From assembly GCA_964564635.1 (NCBI GenBank), contig CAZMAR010000001.1, positions 682,001 through 746,000 on the forward strand: DNA of 64,000 nt, given 5' to 3'. Made by a program: the position numbers and the translations under genes. A model generated the notes under the pieces. The model was not told the DNA's origin. It saw nothing but the letters and a program-made list of their open reading frames with translations, and ran no database searches. The DNA is from Tepidaquicella sp964564635. Its GTDB lineage: Bacteria > Bacteroidota > Ignavibacteria > Tepidaquicellales > Tepidaquicellaceae. This document shows positions 8,930 through 18,149 of the stretch, one piece after another. The stretch's first letter is position 1. Each line of letters begins with the position of its first letter.

Positions 8930-10687
8930 TTATTTTATTTTTCCTTCTATCAATTCTGTATACAATCTGCTTGCTTTATAAATATTTTTCAGGGCTTCAA
9001 GAATCCCTTTAGAATCTACACTTATCGTTCTATTTGCCTCAGTTGTAAAAATAAATCTTCCCGGTAAACTTTCTATATTTCCATCAAAAGCAAGACCAAT
9101 AATTTCAGCGTTAATATTAATAACAGGACTACCTGAATTTCCACCAATTATATCATTCGTGGATACAAAATTTATCGGAACTGACATATCAAACTCTGGA
9201 GGGGGATTCTGCCATCTTTCTGGTAATGACCATGGATATTCTTTATTGAAAGAAAAATATCTATCATAGATTCCAAAGAATGTTGTTTTGGGTGGAGCGA
9301 TAGTACCATTATATTCATATCCTTGAACAACTCCGTCAGAAATTCTTAAAGTAAAGGTTGCATCCGGTGGAATGGTTGTTCCATAAACTTCAAAAAGTGC
9401 TTTACCTAAAAGTTGCATTCTAACATTTTCTTTTGCATTAATAGATTTAAGTTTATTTCTCAACTCTATTGCTTTTTGAAGTCCCTCTGAAGTAGTAGTA
9501 TCGGTATTAAGTAATTCAGTAAACACATCTTTTTTCTCAATAAGCAATGCTTTTATTTCATCCCAAATTCCAGAATATTTATTTTTTAATTCAGGATTAT
9601 TATTGACCGCTTGCTGGAATTTCCTTTCAAAATCTTTTCTTCTCGCCATTAAAACAGGATCATTTAAACCTTTTAAAATTCCTGAGTATACTTTCCTTGA
9701 GTTTTCAATATAAAATATCTGGTTATTTAATTCTTTCCTTAATTCAGGTTCCAGTTTTATTCTTTGCTTTAAAGAATCAACAATTTTATTTAGCCTTTGT
9801 AATCCCATTGGAAAAGTAACATCTCTGTCATATTCAAGTTGAGCCACTGTTTTTAATCTATCTGTTCTGCCCGGATTTCCTACAACAAAGACTGGCTCCC
9901 CGGGGTTAGCTCCTTCAGGATTCCATTTAAAGAAGTGTTCGCACTTTATTGGTTTTCCATCTTCATCATAAGCTCGGAAGAATGTCATATCGAGATTGTA
10001 TCTTGGGTAAGTAAAATTATCTGGATCTCCTCCAAAGAAACCAATCTGGTCTTCAGGTGCAAATACAAGTCTTACATCTGAATATCGCTTATAAGCATAT
10101 AAAGAATATTCTGCTCCATTATAAAGTGGAATGACTTTGCAAATTAACCCAAGTTTTTCAGAATAACTTTTTTCAAGCTCTTCAATTTTCTTTTTCCTCA
10201 ATTCAACTTTTAATTCATCATCTTTTTCCGATTCAAATGATTCAACCACTTCTTTAGTAACATCAATTATATAAACAAGTTGATCCACATATAATCCTTT
10301 AACCTTCCTTTCCTGTTCAAGAGTTTCGGCATAGAACCCGGTTTCGTGTAAATCTTCACCTTCAATTTGAACTGTACTAACAGCATCTCTTCCACAATGG
10401 TGATTAGTCATAATTAATCCGTCTTCTGAAACAAAAGAAGCAGAACAATAATTTGCAAACCTTAATGCGGACATTCGCACATGATCAAACCAGTCTTTAG
10501 ATGGAACAAAATTATAAGCTTCTTTAAAATAGTCAACAGGTGGGTGTTCAAAAGTCCACATTTTTCCATTATCAAATCTACCTGCTTTTACCGTGTCAAG
10601 ATTATTTAACTGGCTAAATGTATTATTAGCATTTATAAAGGTATATAAAAAAATAAAAAATGTAAAAAATGAAATAAATTTTTTCAT
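8930..10687 (-). CDS. S46 family dipeptidyl-peptidase, DPP7-like
   Basis: This is an exported serine peptidase predicted to remove dipeptides from oligopeptides in the periplasm or at the surface. A signal peptide (residues 1-25) is followed by the chymotrypsin-like His motif 'TNHHCGRD' (about 94-101) and the Ser motif 'GGNSGSP' (515-521, catalytic Ser about 518). The S1-pocket position is in 'LAFDGN' with Gly at about 536; Gly is the DPP7 state (hydrophobic P1), whereas DPP11 (Asp/Glu P1) has Arg. At 585 residues it is about 130 shorter than known DPP7/DPP11 proteins, so part of the helical domain is reduced. It starts 27 bp after the ftsZ stop with no terminator between them and may be the last gene of the dcw transcript. 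Confidence 0.9.
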   Translation of the reverse strand: MKKFISFFTFFIFLYTFINANNTFSQLNNLDTVKAGRFDNGKMWTFEHPPVDYFKEAYNFVPSKDWFDHVRMSALRFANYCSASFVSEDGLIMTNHHCGRDAVSTVQIEGEDLHETGFYAETLEQERKVKGLYVDQLVYIIDVTKEVVESFESEKDDELKVELRKKKIEELEKSYSEKLGLICKVIPLYNGAEYSLYAYKRYSDVRLVFAPEDQIGFFGGDPDNFTYPRYNLDMTFFRAYDEDGKPIKCEHFFKWNPEGANPGEPVFVVGNPGRTDRLKTVAQLEYDRDVTFPMGLQRLNKIVDSLKQRIKLEPELRKELNNQIFYIENSRKVYSGILKGLNDPVLMARRKDFERKFQQAVNNNPELKNKYSGIWDEIKALLIEKKDVFTELLNTDTTTSEGLQKAIELRNKLKSINAKENVRMQLLGKALFEVYGTTIPPDATFTLRISDGVVQGYEYNGTIAPPKTTFFGIYDRYFSFNKEYPWSLPERWQNPPPEFDMSVPINFVSTNDIIGGNSGSPVININAEIIGLAFDGNIESLPGRFIFTTEANRTISVDSKGILEALKNIYKASRLYTELIEGKIK

Positions 10688-10714
10688 AAATGTATATTAT
10701 ATTAAATTTTTATT

Positions 10715-11992
10715 TTATTGTATCTTGCGTCTCAGGAATTCAGGGGATTTGTAATTTTCTATATCGTCAATATCATCAAAAGTAATTTTCTTATCTTTTA
10801 GTTTTTCTTCATCCTCTTCTGGTTCACTTAAATCATCATTTATATTTGTACCATTTCTAATAAAGGTAGGAGTATCTAAATCTTCAAGTTCTTTTTCTGT
10901 TTCAGGAAGTCTTGTTATTCTAGTTTGTTTAATAGGTTCCTCTTTTCTAACATTTATTTCTATTCTCCGACCAATCAAGGGTCCCGATGAAGATTCTTCA
11001 TCAGTAATATCAAATTCAGTTTCAGCGTTATTAAATCCAGTTGCAATGACTGTAACCATAATTTCATCTTTCATTTTGTTATCATCAGCCCAACCACATA
11101 TAAAGATTACATCATCACCTGTAATATCAAGGATTGTTCTATTAATTACTTCTATTTCACTCATTGCAATATTACCGTTGCTAAGGATATTAACTAAAAC
11201 TGATCTTGCACCTGCAATGTTGATATCATCCAAAATAGGATTACTTAATGCACCTAATGCTGCCTCTCTGGCTCTGTCTTCTCCAGATGCTATACCCATT
11301 CCAATCATTGCATCACCCATACCTCTCATTATAGTTCTTACATCAGCAAAATCAACATTTACTTCACCATGTTTAGTAATTATTTGTGAAATACCTTTGG
11401 TAGCATTATACAGCACTCTGTTAACATGATCTAATGCTTCAGCTCTTCGTGTTTGCTTATCAATTAACCTGAAAATATTTTCATTTGGAACAACAATCAA
11501 ACTATCTACCTGTGGTTTCAACTTTTTCAATCCTTCTTCTGCAAGCTTCATTCTCGGCTTTCCTTCACTCACAAATGGTTTTGTTACTATAGCAACAACA
11601 AGAGCCCCAATATTTCTTGCAATTTGTGCAACTATAGGAGAAGCACCTGTACCAGTACCACCTCCCATTCCAGCAGAGAGGAAAATCATATCAGCATTGC
11701 GAAGAGCCTTTTCAATTTCTTCTCTACTTTCTTCAGCAGCTTTTGCACCTGTAGTAAAATCCATACCTGTTCCAAGACCACCAGTTAATGCTTTTCCAAT
11801 TTGTATTTTCTTGTTGGCTTTACTGTGCTTTAACGCCTGAACATCGGTATTAATTGCAATAAATTCAACATTTTCTATGCCCTTCTCAATCATCGAATTG
11901 ATTATGTTGCCGCCACCTCCGCCAACACCTACACATTTAATGTTGGCACCCTTTGAAAGACCTTGTTCGGTCGGAATAGCTTGTATTGGCAT
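10715..11992 (-). CDS. ftsZ: Cell division protein FtsZ
   Basis: This tubulin-like GTPase forms the cytokinetic ring. The tubulin signature GGGTGTG is at residues 110-116, with the nucleotide-binding 'GVGGGGGNIIN' near 22-32 and the T7 loop 'NVDFADVRTIM' near 208. The C-terminal peptide 'YKSPEFLRRKIQ' matches the conserved tail that binds FtsA and other partners, and an acidic Glu/Asp-rich linker precedes it (about 385-410). The length, 425 residues, is normal. It follows ftsA by 58 bp in the dcw cluster. Confidence 0.99.
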   Translation of the reverse strand: MPIQAIPTEQGLSKGANIKCVGVGGGGGNIINSMIEKGIENVEFIAINTDVQALKHSKANKKIQIGKALTGGLGTGMDFTTGAKAAEESREEIEKALRNADMIFLSAGMGGGTGTGASPIVAQIARNIGALVVAIVTKPFVSEGKPRMKLAEEGLKKLKPQVDSLIVVPNENIFRLIDKQTRRAEALDHVNRVLYNATKGISQIITKHGEVNVDFADVRTIMRGMGDAMIGMGIASGEDRAREAALGALSNPILDDINIAGARSVLVNILSNGNIAMSEIEVINRTILDITGDDVIFICGWADDNKMKDEIMVTVIATGFNNAETEFDITDEESSSGPLIGRRIEINVRKEEPIKQTRITRLPETEKELEDLDTPTFIRNGTNINDDLSEPEEDEEKLKDKKITFDDIDDIENYKSPEFLRRKIQ

Positions 11993-12050
11993 AATTTATT
12001 TTTCTAATTTAATTTATAAAAATTTTTTTTTTAATTAAACGCAAATATTT

Positions 12051-13316
12051 TTATAATTCATCAAACCAATTTTTTATCTTCTTAAAAATTTTTTCTGTTT
12101 TAATTTTGCTAACTTTACTTTTCTTACCTAAAAATATTGTTCTCCTTTTCTGCATATTTCTAAATCTATGTAGTACAAGCCCAACACCGGTTGCATATAT
12201 AGGACTTTCTACTTCGCGTACCATTCCACCAGTTATACCACGCGGCTTTCCACAATTTACTTCCATCCCTAATACTTTTTCTCCTAATTCCTTCGTAAAT
12301 CTTAATAAAGATCCTCCACCTGTAATTACTACGCCGGCATGCAATTCATTTTGTATTTGTGAATTTTTAATTTCAATTGCGGAAAGGTCAAATATTTCTT
12401 CCATCCTTGCCTGTATTATTCTTGCAAGAACACTTTTCTTTATCCGTTTTGGTTCCTGCCCTCTTATATTTCTTACAGTAATATATTCATCATTTAAGAC
12501 TTCTGAAAATAATGCAAATCCATATTCTTTCTTAATTCGTTCTGCTTCATCTTCCAAAATACCTAATCCTTCCACAATGTCTTTTGTGACAAGATTTCCT
12601 GCAATACCAATACCAGCTGTGTATTTAAGAACCCCTTTCCTGAAAACAGCAATATCCGTAGTACCACCACCTATATCTATCATAGCAACTCCAACTTTTT
12701 TCTCTGTTTCATCAAGTACAGCAAGTGAAGATGCAATTGGTTCCAGAACAATATCTTCTATATCTACACCACAGGAAGTAACGCATTTTGACAAATCATC
12801 AATGCTTGATATAAGCCCTGTAACAATATTTGCTTTTACTTCAAGCTTTATTCCAAGTATACCAACAGGAGATTCATACACTTTTTCTCTATCATCAATA
12901 ATAAATTCCTGTGGTATTACATCAATTATTTTAGTATCGCTTGGAAGTCTGATTAATTTTGCCTGCTCGATGGCTCTGTCAACATCTTCTTCGTGAATCT
13001 CACGGTCAGGATTATTCACCCCGATAATCGTACTTGTTTGGATGCACCTTATATGATGCCCTGAAATTCCAACACAAACAGAATTAATATCTATACCAGA
13101 ATTTGATTCTGCATTTCTCAATGCTTGATTAATAGAAGAAATTGTTTTTTGTGGGTTAACAACGACCCCTCTGCTCAATCCTTCCGATGGAGCTTTCCCA
13201 ATACCAATAATGTCAATATTATTATCATCACGGACTCGTGCAACTATTACACATATCTTAGTAGTTCCCACATCAAGACCAACAATAATTTCTGAATCTT
13301 GTTTTTTTGTTTTCAA
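12051..13316 (-). CDS. ftsA: Cell division protein FtsA
   Basis: This actin-like protein tethers FtsZ to the inner membrane and recruits later division proteins. 'GLDVGTTKICVIVARV' (about 14-29) is the phosphate-1 motif of the actin/Hsp70 fold, 'MIDIGGGTTDIAVF' (about 212-225) is phosphate-2, and 'VVITGGGSLL' (about 330) is the adenosine motif. The last 15 residues ('KIFKKIKNWFDEL') form an amphipathic helix of the membrane-targeting type. It sits between ftsQ and ftsZ in the usual order. Confidence 0.98.
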   Translation of the reverse strand: MKTKKQDSEIIVGLDVGTTKICVIVARVRDDNNIDIIGIGKAPSEGLSRGVVVNPQKTISSINQALRNAESNSGIDINSVCVGISGHHIRCIQTSTIIGVNNPDREIHEEDVDRAIEQAKLIRLPSDTKIIDVIPQEFIIDDREKVYESPVGILGIKLEVKANIVTGLISSIDDLSKCVTSCGVDIEDIVLEPIASSLAVLDETEKKVGVAMIDIGGGTTDIAVFRKGVLKYTAGIGIAGNLVTKDIVEGLGILEDEAERIKKEYGFALFSEVLNDEYITVRNIRGQEPKRIKKSVLARIIQARMEEIFDLSAIEIKNSQIQNELHAGVVITGGGSLLRFTKELGEKVLGMEVNCGKPRGITGGMVREVESPIYATGVGLVLHRFRNMQKRRTIFLGKKSKVSKIKTEKIFKKIKNWFDEL

Positions 13317-13332
13317 TTTTTATTAATTTAGT

Positions 13333-14109
13333 TTACTCTTTAAATGTTATTATAAGTTGATTAGAATATGTTAAATTTATTTTTTCGATATCTTCCTTTG
13401 ATTCAAGTGTATATATTTCTTCAAAAAAATATTTCATCGCTTTTATTCTTTTTAGGAGGTCATTCCGAACACTTGAACTCTCAAAAAGTTCTTCATTATA
13501 TTTTGGTAAAATAATTGGTATTGCAAAGTCGTGTGTGTATAAAATTATATTTTCCTTATCAGACATATTAATCTCAGATATCATATCGCTTAATAACTTA
13601 CTTTCCCTATATATTGCCATCAAGATTGCAAGAGCAATTTTAAGTTGATTTTTTGCATTCAGTTCATCTGTTTTTTCTTTTCCGAATTTTATTCCATTAA
13701 TCAAAGGTAAATCATAAACCTTACCAGCATTTTTAAAGGGTAATAATTCAATTTCTTCATCAATAAAATTGAGCTCAGTACCTAAATTTACAATTGCAAT
13801 AGGATTTTTCTCTATAACTTCTATTCTTATTTCATCAGGTGGATTCTTTACAACAAAAACTTTCTTTATATCAGGGTGGGTCTTTAATTTTTCTACAATT
13901 TCATTTTCATTTAATGTTTTAGATTCTATATTCTGCACTCCTTCTAACCCTGCATATTTAAGAATTTCTTTATCTGGAATTGTATAATTACCGGTAATTA
14001 CAACCTTATTGTATACTTCACCGCTTCGCCATTTTTTAGAAAATAAAAATGCAATGATAACTATTACAACCAAAACGATAAATAATAATATGTATTTAAT
14101 TTTCTTCAT
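13333..14109 (-). CDS. ftsQ: Cell division protein FtsQ
   Basis: This is a bitopic divisome protein. It has a short cytoplasmic N-terminus, one transmembrane helix (about residues 5-24), and a POTRA-like domain (about 34-102, 'YNKVVITGNYTIPDKEILKY' and 'HPDIKKVFVVKNPPDEIRIEV') followed by the beta domain. Sequence conservation in FtsQ is low; the call rests on topology, the POTRA pattern and position between murC and ftsA. Its ATG overlaps the murC stop by one base (TAATG), which implies translational coupling. Confidence 0.93.
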   Translation of the reverse strand: MKKIKYILLFIVLVVIVIIAFLFSKKWRSGEVYNKVVITGNYTIPDKEILKYAGLEGVQNIESKTLNENEIVEKLKTHPDIKKVFVVKNPPDEIRIEVIEKNPIAIVNLGTELNFIDEEIELLPFKNAGKVYDLPLINGIKFGKEKTDELNAKNQLKIALAILMAIYRESKLLSDMISEINMSDKENIILYTHDFAIPIILPKYNEELFESSSVRNDLLKRIKAMKYFFEEIYTLESKEDIEKINLTYSNQLIITFKE

Positions 14110-15482
14110 TAAATTTTTTCTTTTTTAGCCAGTAAATAACCAATAAACTTATCACAGACATTTGTTATATCACCAGCACCCTGAAAAATAATTTTACTGT
14201 TTTCAATCGGTAGAGTAAGAATGAATTCTATAATTTCATCTTTACTTTTTAAATAAACATTACAGTTATATTTATCTCTCAACACATTAAAAATTAACTT
14301 AGAACTTACATTCTCTATTGGTTCTTCTCTTGCAGGATATATATCAGTTAGAATAATTATATCATTTTCCTTCAAACTTTCTGCAAAATCAGCATAAAAA
14401 TCTTTCGTCCTTGAATATAGATGAGGTTGAAAAACTGTTATTAATTTCCCTTCAAATCCTGATTTTAAAGCTTCAAAAGTTGCTCTTATCTCCGCTGGAT
14501 GGTGAGCATAATCATCATAAACTTCAAAATTATTTTTGTACTTTAATTCCATCCTTCTTCTAACCCCTGGAAAATCTTTTATTGCATTTATAAACTTTTT
14601 TTTCTCCATTCCTAATTTTTTACAGACGATATATGAAGCAAGACAATTTAAAGCATTATGTTTTCCTTTTATTTTTAATTCGATTTCGTCCTCACGATAA
14701 GATTCTTTTTCTGAAAATATAAACTTAAATTCGCCATCAACTTCGGTTTTAATAATTCTATAATCATTAAACTCGCCAAATCCATAAAATAAAACTTTAT
14801 TTTTTTCTAAATCAGATAATACATCTTGAATATTAAAATCATCACCACAAGCAATAATAATTGAACTTTCTTTAGCATTTTTTATGAACATTCTAAACCC
14901 TGATTTTATTTCATCAATATCCTTATAAATATCTAAATGGTCTAAATCTATGCTTGTTATTACAATGATATCTGGTTTAAGAGTTAAGAAACTTCTATCA
15001 AACTCATCTGCTTCTACAACAGCAAGGTCGCTTTTCCCCGCTCTGAATGTTGAATCATTCAAAAACTCCATTGCACCTCCAATGAATACTGTTGGGTCAT
15101 AAGAATTTTTTAGCAAGGCGAAAGCAATCATTGCCGAAGTGGTCGTTTTACCATGTGTTCCACTAACAGCAATTAATTTTTTTTCATTAACTACCATTCC
15201 AAGTAATTCTGCTCTTTTAATAGTTTTAATATTAAGTTTCTTTGCTTTAATTAGTTCAGGATTATCGGGGGCAATAGCAGGAGTATATACCACAATTTCA
15301 GTATTCGCAGAAAGATTCTCTTCCGAATGTCCTATTTTTACATTCGCTCCTTTTTCCATTAAATTTCTAATTAATAACGAATCTGCCACATCACTACCAG
15401 AAATCGTGTGCCCTTCAGAGATAAAATACTCAGCAAGAGCACTCATACCAAAACCACCTATTCCAATAAAATGAATATTCAT
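14109..15482 (-). CDS. murC: UDP-N-acetylmuramate--L-alanine ligase
   Basis: This cytoplasmic ATP-dependent ligase adds the first amino acid, L-Ala, to UDP-MurNAc. The N-terminal Rossmann-like motif 'IGIGGFGMSALAEYF' (about 6-20) is MurC-specific among Mur ligases, the P-loop 'GTHGKTTTSAM' is at about 109-119, and 'DDYAHHPAEI' near 327 is the MurC signature. The length, 457 residues, is typical. No murB or ddl follows, although these often lie here. Confidence 0.98.
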   Translation of the reverse strand: MNIHFIGIGGFGMSALAEYFISEGHTISGSDVADSLLIRNLMEKGANVKIGHSEENLSANTEIVVYTPAIAPDNPELIKAKKLNIKTIKRAELLGMVVNEKKLIAVSGTHGKTTTSAMIAFALLKNSYDPTVFIGGAMEFLNDSTFRAGKSDLAVVEADEFDRSFLTLKPDIIVITSIDLDHLDIYKDIDEIKSGFRMFIKNAKESSIIIACGDDFNIQDVLSDLEKNKVLFYGFGEFNDYRIIKTEVDGEFKFIFSEKESYREDEIELKIKGKHNALNCLASYIVCKKLGMEKKKFINAIKDFPGVRRRMELKYKNNFEVYDDYAHHPAEIRATFEALKSGFEGKLITVFQPHLYSRTKDFYADFAESLKENDIIILTDIYPAREEPIENVSSKLIFNVLRDKYNCNVYLKSKDEIIEFILTLPIENSKIIFQGAGDITNVCDKFIGYLLAKKEKI

Positions 15483-15487
15483 ACTTT

Positions 15488-15940
15488 TTAACTTTTCAAT
15501 AATTTAAATTCTTTAATCAATTTTCTCTCATCGTAATACTCCGAAATTCTAATCCTCAGCCATCTTTTTCTATCTTTTAATTTTAATTTTACTAATCTGA
15601 TTTTACTGTGTTCATAAATATCTTTTCCTCTTTCTTTAGAAAACTTAACGGCAATGATATCGCTTTTTAATACCTCTCTCTGTCCAAATCTGTTTTTGAA
15701 TACAATCCTGTCTTCCAGAAAGATAATTTGTTTGTTTCTCATCATATTGACCAGTAAAGCGATAAGCGTAATAATTATAAAAATTACGGTTAAATAAATT
15801 ATAGGGTCTTTGAAAACAACTGAAAATTTTTCTTCGGAAAAATTTCCTCGAATTATAATATAAAATACCAGAAAAAAGAGATAGATAATTAAGGATTTGT
15901 AATAATAATCCAATTTGAATTTAAAAACTTTTTCTTCCAT
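15488..15940 (-). CDS. Two-helix membrane protein with PH-like tail, inserted in the dcw cluster
   Basis: I do not recognise a named family. The 150-residue protein has two hydrophobic segments (about residues 15-31 and 47-66) followed by a basic, beta-rich cytoplasmic part ('IIFLEDRIVFKNRFGQREVL', 'IIAVKFSKERGKD', then 'LRIRISEYYDERKL') with the pattern of bacterial PH-like (YdbT/YvbH type) domains. Its start overlaps the murG end by 20 bp and it ends 5 bp before murC, so it is embedded in the operon and translationally coupled. No equivalent gene is part of the standard dcw set. A role in envelope growth is inferred from position only. Confidence 0.8.
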   Translation of the reverse strand: MEEKVFKFKLDYYYKSLIIYLFFLVFYIIIRGNFSEEKFSVVFKDPIIYLTVIFIIITLIALLVNMMRNKQIIFLEDRIVFKNRFGQREVLKSDIIAVKFSKERGKDIYEHSKIRLVKLKLKDRKRWLRIRISEYYDERKLIKEFKLLKS

Positions 15941-17024
15941 TTTTTACAATTTTAATTATTTCAGAAGCAATTTTTTTTGCTGCATCAACATCTGCAAATT
16001 TTCTAACATTTACAGACATTTTATTTAACCTTTCAGAATCATTAATTAATTCTTTTACAATCGGATATAATTTATTTTCCAACTCTTCATCTTTTATTAC
16101 AATACATGCATCTTCTTTTTCGAGAGCACGTGCATTCTTTTCTTGATGATTTTCTGCTGCGAAAGGATAAGGGATTATTATTGCAGGTTTTCCAAAAGCA
16201 GATATTTCCATAATGCTTGTTATCCCACCTCTACAAATTACTAAATCTGAAATAGAGTATATTTCATCTATTGCGTGGATGAATTTAAAAATCTTTATTC
16301 TATCAGCATATATTTCAATTGATTTTCTTACCCGTTCAAAATCTTTCTCTCCTGTTTGCCATATTATATTTATATTCAGGTTATATAAATCTTCAATAGA
16401 TTTTAATATTGCCTTATTAATAGATACAGACCCCTGGCTGCCTCCGAAGATAAATAAAGTCTTGTGCTTTGGATTAATATCTAATCGTTTAATAATATCA
16501 TCTTTGTTTATATTATATTTATACTCCCTGATTGGGTGAGCAATTTTAAGTACATTACTCTTGCTTTTCAGAAAATCTTTTGTCTCTTCAAAGTTAATTA
16601 TAACTTTATTTGCATTATCACTGAAAAATTTCGTAACTTTTCCAGGATACGCATTACCCTCTTGTATAACAAAAGGAATTTTTAATTTTGCTGCAGAATA
16701 AAACACGGGTGCAGATACAAAAGCACCAGTTCCAACCACTATATCTGCCTTAAATGTTTTCAAAATATTTTTACACTTAAAGACAGCAGAGAAAAACACA
16801 AACGGAAGAATAAGTGTTTTTAAAATTTGTTTTTTATTAAAACCATAAATTTTTATTGTATTTATCTGGAAATTATAATTCGGCACAACCTTTTCCTCAA
16901 GTTTTCCTTTTGCCCCGATGAATAAAATATCAACCTCGGGATTGATTGATTTAAGTCCCAGAGCAATTGCAATCGCTGGAAATATATGACCTCCTGTACC
17001 TCCTCCTGTAAATACAACTCTCAT
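15921..17024 (-). CDS. murG: UDP-N-acetylglucosamine transferase MurG (lipid II synthase)
   Basis: This peripheral inner-membrane enzyme adds GlcNAc to lipid I to form lipid II. The glycine-rich loop 'GGGTGGHIFPAIAIA' is at residues 6-20, the second G-loop 'FGGSQGSVSIN' near 194, and the UDP-GlcNAc binding segment 'CRGGITSIMEISAFG' near 265. The length, 367 residues, is normal. It starts directly after the ftsW stop. Confidence 0.98.
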   Translation of the reverse strand: MRVVFTGGGTGGHIFPAIAIALGLKSINPEVDILFIGAKGKLEEKVVPNYNFQINTIKIYGFNKKQILKTLILPFVFFSAVFKCKNILKTFKADIVVGTGAFVSAPVFYSAAKLKIPFVIQEGNAYPGKVTKFFSDNANKVIINFEETKDFLKSKSNVLKIAHPIREYKYNINKDDIIKRLDINPKHKTLFIFGGSQGSVSINKAILKSIEDLYNLNINIIWQTGEKDFERVRKSIEIYADRIKIFKFIHAIDEIYSISDLVICRGGITSIMEISAFGKPAIIIPYPFAAENHQEKNARALEKEDACIVIKDEELENKLYPIVKELINDSERLNKMSVNVRKFADVDAAKKIASEIIKIVKNGRKSF

Positions 17025-18149
17025 TTAACTTTCATTTATATTTAAATTTCCTGTTGTTTGTTTTTTACACTGACTTGAAATATTCAAAAGAATACCAATT
17101 CCGATAGAATTAATTAATAATGCTGTTCCACCGTAACTTACAAAAGGCATCGGAACGCCAGTAACAGGTAAAATTCCAGTAGCAACAGCAGTATTAACAA
17201 AGGCATAAGTAGCAAGTATTGTGGTTATACCGAAAGAAAGATATTTTCCAAAATCATCATTTATAGTTTTTGAAATTTTAAAACCACGAAAAACAAAAAA
17301 CGCAAATACTATAAGGATACCTGCTGTACCGATAAATCCATATTCTTCCCCTACGATAGCAAATATAAAATCTCCATAAGCTTCAGGTAAAAACAACTCT
17401 TTCTGAAATGAATTTCCGGGTCCAACTCCATACAAACCTCCATTTCCAAGACCGATAAGAGCTTGTTCAAGTTGGAGATGCGTTTTGCCGTTTCCAGAGT
17501 AATCTTTATAATTCATTAATCTGTTTACAGCATATTCTTTTGTGCTAATTAACAAAATCAATACAGGAATTAAAAGAAGAAAAGTAACAATTAAATGTTT
17601 TAGTCTAACATTAGCAACAAAAAGTAGTAAAATAGAAGTAAAGAAAATAATTAGGGCTGTGGAAAAATTCGGTTGAAAAGCAATCAAGAATGTTATCAGT
17701 GCAATATAGAATATTAATGGTAAATATCCTCTATAAAGAAGATGTATATATTCTTTCTTTTTGGCTAATAAATAAGAAAGGTGAATTATAAGAGTATATT
17801 TTGCTAAATCCGACGGCTGAAAGCTGAAATTAAAAATTTGAAACCATCTCGTCGCATTATTCTTTGTAGTGCCGAAGAACAATACTAATAACAATAATAA
17901 AATTGTACCCCATATTAAATATTTACTCAATTCTCTGTAAATGTTATAATCTACTTTAGATAACAGAAAAACTAATATTATAGCAAAAATCACTTTTGGT
18001 ATATGCATTTTTGCAAAATATTCCGCAGAACCTTTTGTTTGCAGTGCATAATATGAACTCGCGCTATATAGGGCAGCAATAGAGAAAAGCATTAGAGCAA
18101 TAACTGAAATTAAAATAAAAACATCTCTTTTATTTGATAAACTGTTCAT
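17025..18149 (-). CDS. ftsW: Lipid II polymerase / division protein FtsW
   Basis: This SEDS-family glycosyltransferase polymerises septal glycan with its partner FtsI. The 374-residue chain has about ten hydrophobic helices and the family motifs 'KNNATRWFQIFNFSFQPSD' (around 93-112), 'GNGGLYGVGPGNSFQK' near 235 and 'GVPMPFVSYGGTALL' near 335. It lies between murD and murG, overlapping murD by 4 bp (ATGA). In this cluster context FtsW is preferred over RodA. Confidence 0.96.
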   Translation of the reverse strand: MNSLSNKRDVFILISVIALMLFSIAALYSASSYYALQTKGSAEYFAKMHIPKVIFAIILVFLLSKVDYNIYRELSKYLIWGTILLLLLVLFFGTTKNNATRWFQIFNFSFQPSDLAKYTLIIHLSYLLAKKKEYIHLLYRGYLPLIFYIALITFLIAFQPNFSTALIIFFTSILLLFVANVRLKHLIVTFLLLIPVLILLISTKEYAVNRLMNYKDYSGNGKTHLQLEQALIGLGNGGLYGVGPGNSFQKELFLPEAYGDFIFAIVGEEYGFIGTAGILIVFAFFVFRGFKISKTINDDFGKYLSFGITTILATYAFVNTAVATGILPVTGVPMPFVSYGGTALLINSIGIGILLNISSQCKKQTTGNLNINES

